Below, one piece after another: positions 20,569 to 32,671 of a stretch of DNA of 64,000 nucleotides. The stretch spans positions 45,550-109,549 of the forward strand of contig NW_024753884.1 in NCBI RefSeq assembly GCF_018991925.1, given 5' to 3'. The notes beneath the pieces were generated by a model, which saw only the letters and a program-made list of their open reading frames with translations, made no database searches and was not told where the DNA came from. This DNA is from Homarus americanus. Taxonomy: Eukaryota; Arthropoda; Malacostraca; Decapoda; Nephropidae. The first letter of the stretch is position 1. Each line of letters opens with the position of its first letter. The position numbers and the translations under genes are program-made.

Positions 20569-22704
20569 TCATTGGCGAGTTCTGAGGTGACTAAAGAGGC
20601 CGAGACTGGACCGGCAGAGTCGTTGACAGATGTTGCACATATGGGGGACTACATCTAGTGCGGGACGAGCAGCGCCAGTATCTTTCCGGTGTTGGCGCTT
20701 GTCTGCCTTAGGGTGCAGTCGGGCTAACTCAAAAGTTTTGACACCCCCTTGTATGGTGCCCCTCCAAGCATTACGGTGTGGCGCAATCATCTCCCAGGTG
20801 AGGGGGTCAATTTGGCACTTTTTCAGGTTTGTCTTAAGACTAACCTTATACCTTCTCAGTTGCCTGGCAGCATTATGTTTACTGCTTGTTAAGTGACTGT
20901 AAAGTAGCTGCTTTGGCAGTCTACTGTTGTTCATGTGGGTAACATGGCCAGTCCAGCGTAGTTGTTCATTGATAATGGTAACCTTGATGCTCCTACAGTT
21001 GGTGTCTGAGAATATTGGCATTTGGTCTATTGTCTTCCCAGCGAACTCGGAGGATGGAACGTAGACTACGTTGGTGAAAGTTTTCAAGTGCCTTGAGGTG
21101 CCTCCTGTATGTGACCCATGTCTCCCTGCCATATAGCAGGGTGGGGAGGACCACTGCTTGATATACGTGTAACTTTGTAGATAATTTCAGCTCCATACAG
21201 CTGAAGACACGGGTACGGAGTCTGCCAAAGGCTTGGGATGCACATCTGATCCGATGTTGAATCTCTTCGTCGATGTTCGCAGTGGTGGACAGGTGGGAAC
21301 CTAGATACCGAAAGTGGGTAACATTAGAGAGGGTAATACCGTTAAGTTGGATGAATGGTGGAGGTGTGGTTGAACCAGGGGCTGGCTGAAAGAGATTCTG
21401 AGTCTTATGTACCTTCACCTCAAGGCTGAAGTGTGCATATGCATCTGTGTAGGTGTTCAGGATCTCCTGTAGGTCGCATTCAGTGTGAGCAACAAGGGTG
21501 AGGTCATCTGCATACTGAAGTTCAGTAATAAAAGCTGCCGACACCTTTGTTACTGCTTGAAGTGGTCTTATGTTGAAAAGACCGTTTAGCCGATACTCGG
21601 TGTCCATCCCGCTGGCTAAATTGGCACTGGCACGAGTAAGAAGGGCATCCAAGAAAATGGAAAAGAGAGTTGGTGCCAGTACACATCCTTGTCTTACCCC
21701 CATTTGGATGGGGAAGAACTCAGACTGGGTGCCATTATGCAGGACACTGTTGTTCATGCCATCATGGAGTTTTCTCACAATGGTGATGAATTTTGGTGGG
21801 CAGCCAAAATGGCTAAGGGTCCACCAGAAGGCTTCCTTGTTTACTGAGTCGAAGGCCTTGGTTAGGTTGATGCAGGCCCTGTACAGGTCACAATGCTGTT
21901 CTCTGCACTTTTCCTGTATCTGGCAGGCAGCAAAGATCGTGGCAGTGATGCCTCGTGATGATCTAAAGCCACATTGAGATTCTAGGAGGAAATTTTTTGC
22001 TTCAAGAAGAAGTCTGTTTAGGAGGACTCGGGCAATAATCTTGCCAGCTACGGAGAGCAGCGAGATCCCACTGTAGTTGCCACAGTCTGAACCAGTCTTA
22101 TAAATATTGACAATGGAGGCATCTTTAAGAGCCTTTTTTTTTATGGGGATTAGCCCACCTGGGCACAGGTCACTGACCCACATCGGGGTCTAGGGGGCAA
22201 AAATGTAACAATAATAAGAAAAATAATAATAAAGAACCATAAAGAAATCCAAAAATAAAAATAAAAATCAAGAGTGAGAAACAATATATGTATGTTGTGT
22301 TGTCAAAGTAAGAGAAATAATTGAGACTCTGCAATTGTGTGTAAATGAGGCAGCAAGTCAGATCAGCATCCTGGGACTTGGTCACAATTTTTGTGATGCC
22401 ATATGGCAGCAGGGTCTACCATTAGACAACACATTATACTTCCAATATCTTCCCAGGTGGTAGTACCTCACTGTTTGGTAGCTACCTACTACCATTGGGG
22501 GATTTCTCCCTTTTCCCATATATTCTCCAAGAAAGAGTGGAGACGGCTGGTAAGTAGAGGTCCTCCTGCTTTATACACCTCGTCTGGGATTCCATCAGGC
22601 CCTGAGGCATTGCTATTTTTCATCTGTTTGGTGGCAGTCGCTACCTCATCCTGGGATGGAGGATAGCTGAGGTGGATCAGTGATAACTCTGTTAGCCAGA
22701 ACAA
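20569..22704 (-). pseudogene. APE-type LINE reverse transcriptase, split by SINE-P and frameshifted
   Basis: Minus-strand ORF2-type protein. The fingers start in 22704-22489 (NASGPDGIPDEVYKAGG, SFLENIWEKGEIPQ), are interrupted by SINE-P (22134-22489), and resume at 22130 with LKDASIVNIYKTG. The palm blocks are intact: NYSGISLLSVAGKI, QCGFRSSRGIT, LTKAFDSVNKEAFW, GVRQGCVLAPTLFSIF and the catalytic LQYADDLTL. The C-terminus changes frame near 21000-21130 and ends at 20569 with a finger-like CNICQRLCRSSLGLFSHLR. The endonuclease half is missing, so the copy is 5'-truncated near 22704, where Rep-E begins. The exact LINE clade was not determined. 20312-20568 holds no coding and may be its 3' tail. 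Confidence 0.88.
22134..22489 (-). mobile_element. SINE-P copy 1, inserted in the LINE
   Basis: Begins with a T run at 22134 (a poly(A) tail on the minus strand) followed by ATTAGCCCACCTGGGCACAG; ends near GGTAGCTACCTAC. Other copies lie at 23440-23824 and 50623-50895, with tail fragments inside Tig-N. Size, poly(A) tail and lack of coding suggest a SINE. A polymerase III promoter is not convincingly visible, so the class is inferred. Confidence 0.6.
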
Positions 22705-23005
22705 TCGGTGCAGACCACTTCCGGGAATGAGAGATTTAAGGGTATCGAGATGACTCTCTCAAAGCCGGAAAAAATCCCTAATCCCCGAAATTTTCCTGAT
22801 TTTTCCATGTAACATAAAAATGTCCTCGTAAGTTCCAGAAATTGCCCATTACATCGTATCTCGAACCCGGAAAAATTTCCCCCATCCCCGTAAATTTCCG
22901 GACACTGCACCTGGTTTTCATCTCTCGAATCCTACCCCATACCTGGAATTTCCGGCTATCGGGAAATATTTTTAAAGATTTTCTTCAGGAGTTTCCGGCA
23001 CCCAG
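22690..23005. repeat. Rep-E copy 2
   Basis: Matches the opening part of copy 1 (12345 onward): GTTAGCCAGAACAATCGGTG against GTTACCCAGAACAACTGGTG, then the CTCTCAAAGCCGGAAAAA and TTCC-GGAAA words. It abuts the truncated 5' end of the LINE. No coding. Confidence 0.55.
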
Positions 23006-23370
23006 CTGGATATTGCAGGAGTGGTAACACTACCGCTATGGTTTTCTAAACGTGGTAAACCATTTCCTGCAGAGTTTTATAAAGTCAAGGACTTTAACTT
23101 ACCAGCTGATGGACTAATTGGTCTTCCAACGCATAAATGCAGACATAATAGATGTCCAGCCAAGTTGACATACTATCACTTTTTGTGGCATTACCTATCA
23201 TGCCATGCACAATTCTGTTCCATTGCTCATTGCTAGGGTAAATGTTATAAAAAATTCTGCTACTACGAGGAAGATAGATTCTCAGTGCATCCCAGACCCT
23301 ACCGACTCATTTACCCAGCGTGATTTTAGCAGCAACAATTGGGTAGTAGTACCTGCAGTCTTAACACATA
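23006..23370. other. Unassigned interval
   Basis: No recognisable feature. Short frames only, without family resemblance. Confidence 0.3.
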
Positions 23371-23439
23371 CCGTATTTTTCGGCTTGGAAGACGCTGCAT
23401 CGTGGAAGACGCACCCTGATTTTGGAAATGAAATTCTAG

Positions 23440-23519
23440 TTTTTTTTTTTTTATACAGGTATTAGCCCACCTGGGCACAGGTCACTGACCCACATCGGGG
23501 CCTAGGGGACGAAAATGTA

Positions 23520-23551
<32 letters not shown>

Positions 23552-23824
23552 GTTATTATTATTAATAATATTAATAATAAGGAACCATAAAGAAATGCAA
23601 AAATGAAAAAAAAATATCAAGAGTGAGAAACAATATATGTATGTTGTGTTGTCAAAGTGAGAGAAACAATTGAGACCCTGCAATTGTGTGTAAATGAGGC
23701 AGAAAGTCAGATCAGCATCATGGGACTTTGTCACATATAGCATCAGGGTCTACCATTAGACAATACATTATGCATCCAATATCCTCCCAGGCAGTACTAC
23801 CTCCCTGTTTGGTAGCTACCTACA
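23440..23824 (-). mobile_element. SINE-P copy 2
   Basis: T run at 23440-23452, then ATTAGCCCACCTGGGCACAG, a (TAA)n/(TTA)n stretch at about 23519-23578, and the shared body ending GGTAGCTACCTAC. It closely matches copy 1. No coding. Confidence 0.65.
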
Positions 23825-25001
23825 CCAGTGAAACCGTTGCTTGACATAGAGCCCTTTTGGCACAAGTACACACACCTCTTTGAATATCATCACTTAGAAC
23901 TGATTATCAGTTGTCATTTTCATCATTTAAAAAAAAAATCTGTTTAAGAAGGTGAAATTTTTAATACAGCACTCATTTTGTACACTTGGTCACCTCCACG
24001 TCTAGCGGCCTGTAGTGTTTACATTCTTTCTCTTGTTTTTGTCGGCATGACAACGACGGGAAATATTTTCCAACAGTAGAAGGTAAGCAAATGTAAACAT
24101 GTACTGTATATGAACGTCTAAATAAAACAAAAAATCTTTATTTAAAAACAAAAAATTACAAGTAAAAAAAAACTTTGTAAAAATCAGTTGAATTAAAATT
24201 TTTGGTAAGCAAACAATAAAAATAAAAAAAAATTGTAAATCTCTAAATATCATGTTCAGTAAAATAGTTAAAAGCATTTTATTCATCTTCAAATACTAAG
24301 AACTCGTCACTGTTAGGTTCATCACCAAGCTCTGAATCATCACTGGAGGAAATATCATCATCACTACTGTCAGTCTCGTACAACAAGTTGTCTTCAGTGC
24401 CATCCATAGCATTACTGATACCACATTTTTTGAAAGACTTAACGATAACTTTAGTTTTAATATCATACCATGACTTCAGCACCCATTCACACACTTTAGA
24501 TATTGATGGACGTTTCATCCTTCCAGTCGGCGTCATATCATGATTCCCCTCTGTCATCCATTTATTCCATTGCTCCCTCATGTCATTCTTAAAGGGCTTA
24601 TTAATGCTGACATCTAGCAGCTGTAACTGGGAAGTCAGGTCACCAGGAATTACTGCCAGCTGTGTGTTGAGCCCCCTTTGCTAGCCTTTTGGTGTTTTCA
24701 GTCCTGTGAGCACTAAACTGATCCCATACTAGCAGTGAATTCTTTCGTAGCAGGCAACCAGGACGCTTGGACCACACTTTATCCAACCATACCTTGACAC
24801 CTTCTCCATCCATCCATCCCTTGGGTTATACAATGACATGAATTCCATTTGGCAGTTTTTCCTTCAGTAATGCTTTTCTCTTGAAAATTAACAGAGGCGG
24901 TAGTTTGGTCCCGTCGGCACGGCAAGCTAAAACTACCGTGTAGCGAGTCGTTTCATGTCCAGTGGTTTTAACAATCATCCATTTCATCCCTTTTACATTT
25001 A

Positions 25002-27647
25002 CAGTTGGGTCACACATTACGCGGTTAATGTAACCCGGAGGGTACCGCGGAAAGTGAGGAACGCGTAAAGTGAACAACATAACATATGGGATTAATTGAA
25101 ATGGAGTCCAGGCCGATCCCCAAACTCCACTTTTTGACGACACATAACTATGTTGCAGTAAAAATTTTATCTTAACTTTATGATGGTATGAAAAAACAAG
25201 TAATATAGAAGAGGTTAGGTTAGGAAAGATAAAGGTTAACATAGGAAAAATAAAGGTAAGGTTAGAAAACTAAAAATTATGTGGAACACTTACGGTAGTA
25301 GAAGAGATGGGTCGCATAATGATGGAGGCTGGTTCCAGGCAGAGGCAGATTATTGGCCCTCAGGTGAATCACCATTACTAGGTGAATCACCATTACTAGG
25401 TGAATCATCATCACTGTCATTTCTACAGCTGTCAGGCTTCCCTGACAACTCTCACAAAGTCAACTTCTTTCACTGTCACTATCACTGGCTTGGGCTGGCT
25501 GTAGGGCTGGGCGGTGAAGAAATCTGTTATGCTTTGCTGACGGCCATGCTGATGTTGTCGGATACACCTTGATGTACGGCTCCACAGCTCGCACCAGCCG
25601 TTATGGAAGATTTCATAGCGGTCATCGCTATTGTCGCGCGAAGGACTTATCTTCTGCACACCCTGATCTTAATATCACTATGACTTAAATTGTGTTCTTC
25701 GGAGACTGCCGCGACCTTCTTCCTCCTCTTCACTGACGTGTTCTTCCAACATCCGCCGCAGTCACTTCAGGATTTCTGATCACCCAGGATGTCGTCAGCA
25801 GGTCTCGAGTATTTCTGAACTGTGCCAGTTTCATGAGCTTCTCTGGCAAGGTCCACTGCTACTGCAACATTCTGAACTCACCAGTCACAGGTTGACTCTC
25901 CTCTCACCTGGTATTCCATGCAACACACATGTTCTTATATGTGATTTAATTGTAGCAATAGACAGCTGATCCCATGACTCCACCAAGATGTCCACAGCTT
26001 TCTTTTGATGTTAGCTACTTCCAGAATTGTTTGAAGAGTATTTTTGCTGTTCTAACTGTTGCTCATCTTCTGTCGCCTTGTTATCGGTGGTGGTGTCACT
26101 CAGGTTACGAACTCTTCCCTGGTGTTATGTAGTCGTTCAGGAGCTGGAATTTTTTGTTGAGAATGCAGCTGCAAATCAGTCCTGGTCCAGGCTGGATTAA
26201 AGACGTAGTGTTGGGAGAAGGAAGACCACTTTTACGCTGGGGTGATTTATCTAACAGCAGGGCGAGTGTCCTGCGCGTTGTCCAGCAGCAACAAAATATT
26301 AAATGGGACATTCTGTCGCTTTCACAGAGAATTTTTTTACATCGAACAAAACAGTCATCAAACCAGGAGAGGGACAGTGTAGAGAACATCCATGCTCTTT
26401 ACGCTGCTGTCATCAGCCAGTGGACATTTGGCTTGGCTATGTCTGTTTTAGGCGTGGCGTTTGTGGGCTGTGGATCAATGATAACTTGAGCTTACAGGTA
26501 CCGGAGGCATTGGTGGTAAACAGGACCTGTACGCGTCTTTCTGCATTTTCTCCGCCCCGAATCCCGCTGGCATTCTTTCACAACGGCGATTCTGGAAGGT
26601 AGTCGCAGAAAGACCAGATTCGTCCATGTTAAACACCTGGTCACATCAGATTCGTCCTTCTCCATAACTTCAATGAAAACGGAGGAAATTTTGTACGCAG
26701 CATGATCAGCACTGCTTTTTCACCACCAATGTTTATACAGTGATCTTGTTCCGATCTTAAACCTCTGTAACCACCAGAGGAAGCAGTAGCGGTTTGGGCT
26801 CTGAAGTTCCCATCTTCGTGCCACTGCTATGTACAGTTCACGTATGTAGTCCTTCACAGAGCGCCAGGTCGACCAGCTATGTTCCGTCAAGGCTGACGCA
26901 CTGGGCACCTCACAAGTAATTTTTCTGTCTTGGAGAAGCACCTGGTTGTGAAAAGGATTGATTACAGAAGCACCTGTAGACTTTGTGATCTTGGCGTGCT
27001 CCTTATCTTGGCTGAACTTTATAGTCTCGGATCGTAGATCTGCTTCACGCTATGCTACGCGCTTAAATCAACCTGCCTTGTTCCTTTCTCTCCAACTCTG
27101 GATGATGCTATACTTCACCGTAGCTTAAGGAACGCTGTGTCTTCGGTTTAGTGCCGCTGGGTCCAGGTATGGAAAGGTTTTTTTCTTGGGGGTGGTGGTC
27201 CAGCGGAAGCCATTTTACGGAAACAATGGATGCGTTGTTTACACGGAGTGGCCTGAGGATGAAACCGCCGCTGCTAGGTCAAGGCCGTTTCTCCTCCCTC
27301 CTCCCCTGCCCCGGTGGACACGCCAAGGGGTCATTTCTTTAAGCCACCACAGCTAGCAGCAGATGGGGTAGGGATGCATGGCCAATCACAGGTTCATATG
27401 TCAAGTGGGCGATCGCCAGTGATAACGCAACAAAGACACACGCTGCTAATCCCACGCGCCGCTTGCCTAAGCGAGGGAGGAGAGGCAGGCAGGCGGGCGG
27501 GTGGGTGGCGCGGGGCACCCAAAAGAAGGTTGCTACTGACACCATGTGAATGGCGTTTCACGACTGTAATGTGAGCATGTGAGGTTCTGGGTAAGGCACT
27601 GCTAACGGTGAACTGGAATATGGGACTGCCAGAATGAGACCCAACTG
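25002..27647 (-). mobile_element. Tig-A2, near full-length Tigger element inside the Tig-J transposase
   Basis: Left end CAGTTGGGTCACACATTACG at 25002 and inverted right end GACCCAACTG at 27647, with TA on both sides (25000-25001, 27648-27649). It is the longest Tig-A copy (2646 bp) and the only one here with catalytic-domain remains. Removing it plus one TA rejoins the Tig-J frame as SNKSV-NVKGMKW. A GGTTAGG-rich stretch and three copies of GGTGAATCACCATTACTA-like sequence lie at 25215-25410. Confidence 0.88.
25350..27220 (-). pseudogene. Tig-A2 Tigger transposase, heavily degraded
   Basis: Minus-strand remains in several frames. A start like MASAGPPPPRKKP occurs near 27215. Two hallmark catalytic blocks are legible: FNMDESGLSATTFQNRR near 26620-26570 (first Asp, the NMDETGL motif of Tigger) and NILLLLDNAQDTRP near 26300-26260 (second Asp, LLLDNAP motif). 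The C-terminus includes QQSITDFFTAQP near 25540 and DSCRNDSDDD near 25410. Many stops and frameshifts, so it is old. The two motifs make the family assignment firm although most of the chain is unreadable. Confidence 0.75.
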
Positions 27648-28291
27648 TACACTTTTATTAGATGGCACATCAAAAGTCAAAGGTACTTCATCCTTATTCC
27701 CAATTTGATTGAGTTCGGGACAACTCTGTTTTCTAACGTCAATCATACATTTATGGAAACTAATATTTTCTCTCCGTATTCTGCAGGCATTTTCTGAGTA
27801 CTTTGTTCTTGTTCACAAACTTAAGCCATTTCGTTTCATGAAGCGAAAACACCAACAAGCAGTTCCTTTGAAGTCATCCAACCCTGTGTTTGCTGCAAAC
27901 CTTCTTGCTTCCAAAATTATCATCTTCGTTGTCACTGCCAAACCCAAGTTTCTTTGGTCTAATTTCCATGTTTTCAAGTTTTCTGCTAAGCAAGGCCATT
28001 TTGCTGGTACTGTACGAACATTATGCTTCTGTTTATTCGCTTTTTTTAATTCTTCCTCCTGCTTCCTCCACTGGCGAATCATCTTCTCAGTAGGTGGTGG
28101 TCCGAAGTTTCTCTCTGTTGCCCTGTTTCCATGTTCTTTGGCATATTGCACTACAAGTTTAAATGTGATATTATATTTGTCTCCTTGATACACTTGCCAT
28201 AGATGAGGGAGATAATTTGCAGGAATGAAAATGGCTTGTGACACAAGTGAAGGCCTGGTAGCGAATGAACAAAGTTCTAGACATTCAAGTA

Positions 28292-29060
28292 CAGTACCAT
28301 ACGTTCTCAAATTTCTCAAGTTTTTAATTCAACATTTTTTATTTGGACAAAAAAACCACTACTGTACATAATTTCAAATTTCGATGGCGGAAACTCGAAT
28401 TTCGACAGGTTTGGTGTGCAAAATGAACAATACAATTCATTAATAATATGTATTATATTAAAACATACGAGGAGAGCAGACGGCATTGTTTTCTTTAAGA
28501 TTGCACGTATGTAAGTGTGCACATGTAAAAACATTACGTCATTTCTCTACATAAGAATATGAAAGCAACACTTATTTACTGTTCATATACAGTATGTTTT
28601 AATTAATGTTTCTGAATTTAAAACAAAAATTCTACTCACCAATGGTGGTAAAGTTAAAATCATAAGGACAGCCAATGTTGTTGTTTGTTTTACTTCGGAT
28701 GACGAAGTTATCAAGTCATCAGGTTCAACTCTAGCTGAAGCTGTAGAACATAAAAACTGCTGCCTGTAATTAGCAACATCCTAATAAACCAACGAAAATA
28801 ACAGATAAAGTTAAAAAAAATAAAACAATAATGCAGAAAAAGTTTGTTTTATGAATTGTATCGTTCATTTTGCACACTTCAACATTAATTCAATCAAAAA
28901 TTAAGGAATAAACAATGATTGTGCATGTCTGAATGTTGGCGGGCGCTCAAACCCGTCAAAATTCAAGTTTCCGCCTTCGAAATTTGAAGTTGTGTAGTGG
29001 TTTTTTTTGTACAAGTATAAAACGTTGAATTAAAACCTAATTAAATTTGAGAACCTACTG
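28292..29060. mobile_element. Tig-Q, 769 bp MITE inside Tig-J
   Basis: Left end CAGTACCATACGTTCTCAAA and inverted right end TTTGAGAACCTACTG at 29060, flanked by TA (28290-28291, 29061-29062). Longer inner matches also pair (GTTTTTAATTCAACATTTT with its inverted counterpart near 29020). Parts resemble 62990-63560. It interrupts the 5' part of the Tig-J transposase region. No coding. Confidence 0.75.
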
Positions 29061-29604
29061 TAGGGTAAAATGGCAAAATTTAGCCAAACATCGAAAGTAC
29101 CAGACTCAAATTAATTTTCTCCATAACGGTTGTATTTAAATTTGGACGATTTGAATTTTGCAGATTTTTACAGTTTAAATAGGTGTCCACAGGCGAGAGC
29201 CTACGTATGAAGAAACAAACATTCCTGCACTTTGAGACCAGCAGACAACCTTTTGCAATTCCTCAATAGATGGAGCTGTCGCACCACTGCCATTAGTAAA
29301 CAAACCGCACAGCAGCAAGGGTTGTGTAGCTGCAGCCATTTATTTTTTATTTTTTACCTAGTGAGTAAGTAAATAATCTTATTCTTCGCAGAATATCAAC
29401 AATATTAGTTCAATTTATTGTTTTATAGTACTGTATAGAGAATACTTGTAATGCTAAATACTGTAATGAGGTAACAGTCTTTGTAAGGGGCTGATTTAAA
29501 AAACCTCTGCTACAACTCATCGACTAGCGTCCTGGAAGACGTATGGTAATTTTCAAGGTATATTTTTGTAATAAAAGTCGTCTTTCAAGCCGAAAAATAC
29601 GGTA

Positions 29605-32450
29605 CTCTGCTTTTTCATAAAGAGGAAATAACCAGGGCCACTGTATGCTTACCTGACGGATACACAGGAACTGACGTAGTCTGTCATACTGAAACTTCCA
29701 GGGTTAAATGTCTTTCATGTGAATCTTCATTGAGTACAATTCATCCTGGTGGTTTAACAGATGTCCTCGTTTTCCACAGACCAGGTGCTCCCAGAATATT
29801 GAGAGAGGGATGTTATTTGTGTGATTATCTGGTTTACCACACTAGTGTTGCCTTACAGCCTACACAATTCCCAATTGGTAGTGTTACACATACACTTACA
29901 CAAACCAGACAGGAGAGGATGGATTAAATAGCACCATATGTTAAGGTAATTGAACACCCTCCTCGAGTTGTTTGCTAACTACAGAAAGATTGTACCATTA
30001 CCTGGCGAGTCATTAGGTCAGATGAGTTTATCTTCACATCACATACAGTATCTTTAAAATGCAGACCCAAACCCAATTTATATACCAGCTTACAGACTAC
30101 CTCATAGCCAACACGCTGTAGTGCAAGACATGGTTCACTATATGCTGGAACAAGAGGTTATCACACATTCAAAGTCTCCTTTCAATAGCCCATTGTTTTT
30201 AGTCTCTAAGAAGGATGGAGGTTGGCGCCCAGGCATTGATTTTCGGCGAGTCATGAAGAAACTATCCTGGATACTCGATGCCTGTCCTGAGTGATAAATT
30301 GCAATCTTTAGGCAAAGATAATTCTATTTCGAGCAACCTTGATCTTCATACTGGATATTGGCAAATTCTTCTTGTTGAAAAATCTGTTGAGATTACTGCT
30401 TTTAGCACTCCTTTGGGTCATTTTGAATTTTTATTTATGCATTTCGACCTTCGAAATACGCCACTGACTTTTCAAAGGCTGATTAACACTGTTTGGTGAT
30501 TTAATAATAGGCACCACAATATGTACCTATTTAGATGATCTCATCGCAGTCAGTAAAGATGTAGACAGTCACCTTGTCAAACTCCGTGAAGTTTTCCAGA
30601 AACTTTGTACAGAGTGGGACTTAAAGTTAAACTTTCTAAATGTGAATTTTTAAAATCAAGAAAAAATTCCTTAGTCATGTAGTCAATGAAGATGGCATTC
30701 ATAGAGTTGACCGCAAAGTCAAAGCAGTTGTACAATTCCCACATCCTTCAACCGTTGATAAGGTGCATAGTTTTCTTGGTTTATCAGGATATTAGCTTTC
30801 TTTTATAAAAGGGTATGGGCGTTATCTTCACCACTGACTAAGATACTCAAGAAGGACACAACTTTTGTATGATATGCTAAACAGGAGGTTAGTTTTATTG
30901 CACTGAAGACAGCACTTACCAATGCACCTGTTTTAGCATTTCCTGACTACACTCAGCCATATACTCTGTGTACCAGCGCCTCAAAACAATTGCTAGGGGC
31001 TGTACTCCTGCAGCTGGACACACGAGGGAAGCATCGAGTGATTATTTACATCAGTCGTAAACTTAATGACACAAACATGCTATTCAGTTCATCTGGAAGT
31101 ATTAGCTGTTGTCTGGGTGCTTAAGATGTTTAAGGATCTAATTTTTGGCTAACCCTTAACCGTCCATACGGATCGTATGGCAGTGACAGAGCTGTTCCAC
31201 AGGAAAAACCTTTCAGGCAGACTAGCTCGCTGGTATCTGACAATTCAAGAATTCTCCCCCGACTACGAGTATTTACCGGGACTTGTGAACATGGTCGCCG
31301 ATGCTTTGTCTTGACATATAGCACCAGTGATGCCTGCATCTTAGGTGCACTTTCTCACAATTATGTGATGAATAACGACTTGATCCCTTGTGGTCTACGG
31401 TCATTTTTGCTTTAGAGTCAGGGGAGGAGTCAAATACCTGTACAGTGGTCTCCTCGGTTAATGAAGCTCTCGGTTAACGAAATTTCGGTTAACGAATTAC
31501 CTTCCATAAGAATCTTTTCAGTTAATGAACAAAAATTTGGTTAACGAAATTCTTACGAAAATGTTTTGACATGCTTTGGCTTGCTCACCAGCTGGAAAAT
31601 TAGTCCGCCAATACAGAAATCGGTTCTAGGGCTTACATTCGTTAACATTGGAGTAAATATCAAGAAGGTTGTACTATTCAATAATTTCAAGTTTTATTTT
31701 AAAATTTGTAGTCATTTTAACACTTATTTAACATAATTGCAGTACAGGGAACTAGTTTTTGGTGTGTCCATCAGCCACTTCACTCACCCACCAAGGCCTC
31801 AGTTTGTATCTCTATTCAGTGGAGGAAACATCTTGCTTGTGGGTCTCTTGAACACAGAATATTTTTACATTTTTACAGTACAATTATTGGTCATTCTTAA
31901 ATTTATTTAACATATTGACAATATATAGTGCAGTGCAGTGTTGATTTAAAGAAAATAATCTTGAATTACACCTAGTGAACTTAAAATTTTATGGGTGAAA
32001 TGACGGCATCAAGCATGGGGTGATTTCTCTTCCACTTCCTTCTCTTCTCCCTTCTCCTCCACCCCCACTTCTAATTCCCATCGTCATCATCAACCAGGAG
32101 CCTTCTACATACACACCTCAAAGAAAGTGTACTTTACTGCATTTTTTTTTACTTTGTATGTAATTTTTGGTGAGCTGGAACCAATTAACCCAAAATCCCA
32201 TTGAAACAATGGTTTCAGTTAACAAAATTTTCGGTTAACGAACGACCTTCTGGAATTAATTGTGTTCGTTAACCGAGGACCACTGTATACCGAAGTTACC
32301 TCATCCGTTAAGTAATTTTGAATTACATCAAGACATACTCCACGTCTGCAGACAAGATACTGTCACACAAATTTTTGTACCTGACACTCTATAAACGGCG
32401 GTACAAACCCTGGCTATGTAAACGTAAGGACCAGACCCCTGGCCTGTGAC
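29605..32450 (+). pseudogene. Gyp3a Ty3/gypsy pol remnant, interrupted by Tig-B2
   Basis: Plus-strand relative of Gyp3b (45184-46205). From about 30095 it reads YRLPHSQHAVVQDMVHYMLE and SPFNSPLFLVSKKDGGWRPG, then SSNLDLHTGYWQILL and ITAFSTPLGHFEFLFMHF. Stops and frameshifts are frequent. RNase H is legible at 31155-31315 (LTVHTDRMAVTELFHRKNLS, YEYLPGLVNMVADALS). After Tig-B2 an integrase-side stretch continues (SNFELHQDILHVCRQDTVTQ). 29605-30060 is probably gag-pol spacer or flank, with no assigned domain. Old and inactive. Confidence 0.82.
31443..32285. mobile_element. Tig-B2, Tigger-type MITE inside Gyp3a
   Basis: Left end CAGTGGTCTCCTCGGTTAAT and inverted right end TTAACCGAGGACCACTG, flanked by TA (31441-31442, 32286-32287). 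The body matches Tig-B4, including the stretch GCCAATACAGAAATCGGTTC and the internal pyrimidine-rich CTTCTCTTCTCCCTTCTCC. The words CGGTTAACGAA recur at both ends. No transposase. Confidence 0.88.
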
Positions 32451-32671
32451 TTGAGTTTTTAGCCAGTCCTACACTCTCTTTCTCTCGCCTCCGAAACACG
32501 CGACGCTCCTGAAGCTCCAATACATATCAGATTCATAATTTTATTAACGCTCACAGCTCATAGCATTAATTACGGTGATATCTTAACAATTTGTGCACTA
32601 GTTTATCTTCTTAATACAGTAAATAGAGAAAAGATCATTTGGGTTTGATATTTTCACCCATATACATTATA
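32451..32671. other. Unassigned interval before Tig-A3
   Basis: Sequence downstream of the last readable Gyp3a part; possibly more of that element. Nothing else recognised. Confidence 0.25.

Larger units (their letters stand above)
24279..28291 (-). pseudogene. Tig-J pogo-family transposase (HTH, CENP-B-like HTH, DDD), interrupted
   Basis: Cut-and-paste transposase acting in the nucleus on Tig-J ends. On the minus strand 28290-27813 gives YNITFKLVVQYAKEHGNRA followed by TERNFGPPPTEKMIRQWRK (first HTH), then LDQRNLGLAVTTKMIILEAR and a WCFRFMKRNGLSL CENP-B-type HTH. After a damaged stretch 27746-27650 gives NKDEVPLTFDVPSNKSV with the first catalytic Asp. Tig-A2 interrupts here; beyond it 24999-24826 resumes NVKGMKWMIVKTTG and RADGTKLPPLLIFKRK. 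A stop (V-stop-PKGW near 24835) follows, then VWDQFSAHRT with the second Asp, LLDVSINKPFK with the third, and REQWNKWM. The tail is acidic (24360-24279). All three catalytic Asp survive, but a stop, a frameshift near 27800 and the insertions inactivate it. The true start is probably upstream of Tig-Q. Confidence 0.87.
23371..29602 (-). mobile_element. Tig-J, pogo-type DNA transposon, 6.2 kb with inserts
   Basis: Left end CCGTATTTTTCGGCTTGGAA at 23371 and inverted right end TTCAAGCCGAAAAATACGG at 29602, flanked by TA (23369-23370, 29603-29604). It contains a DDD transposase on the minus strand. Three insertions enlarge it: SINE-P (23440-23824), Tig-A2 (25002-27647) and Tig-Q (28292-29060); without them it is about 2.4 kb, a normal size for an autonomous pogo element. 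The ends resemble those of Tig-K in Gyp4 (CCGTATATCTCGG). Confidence 0.9.
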
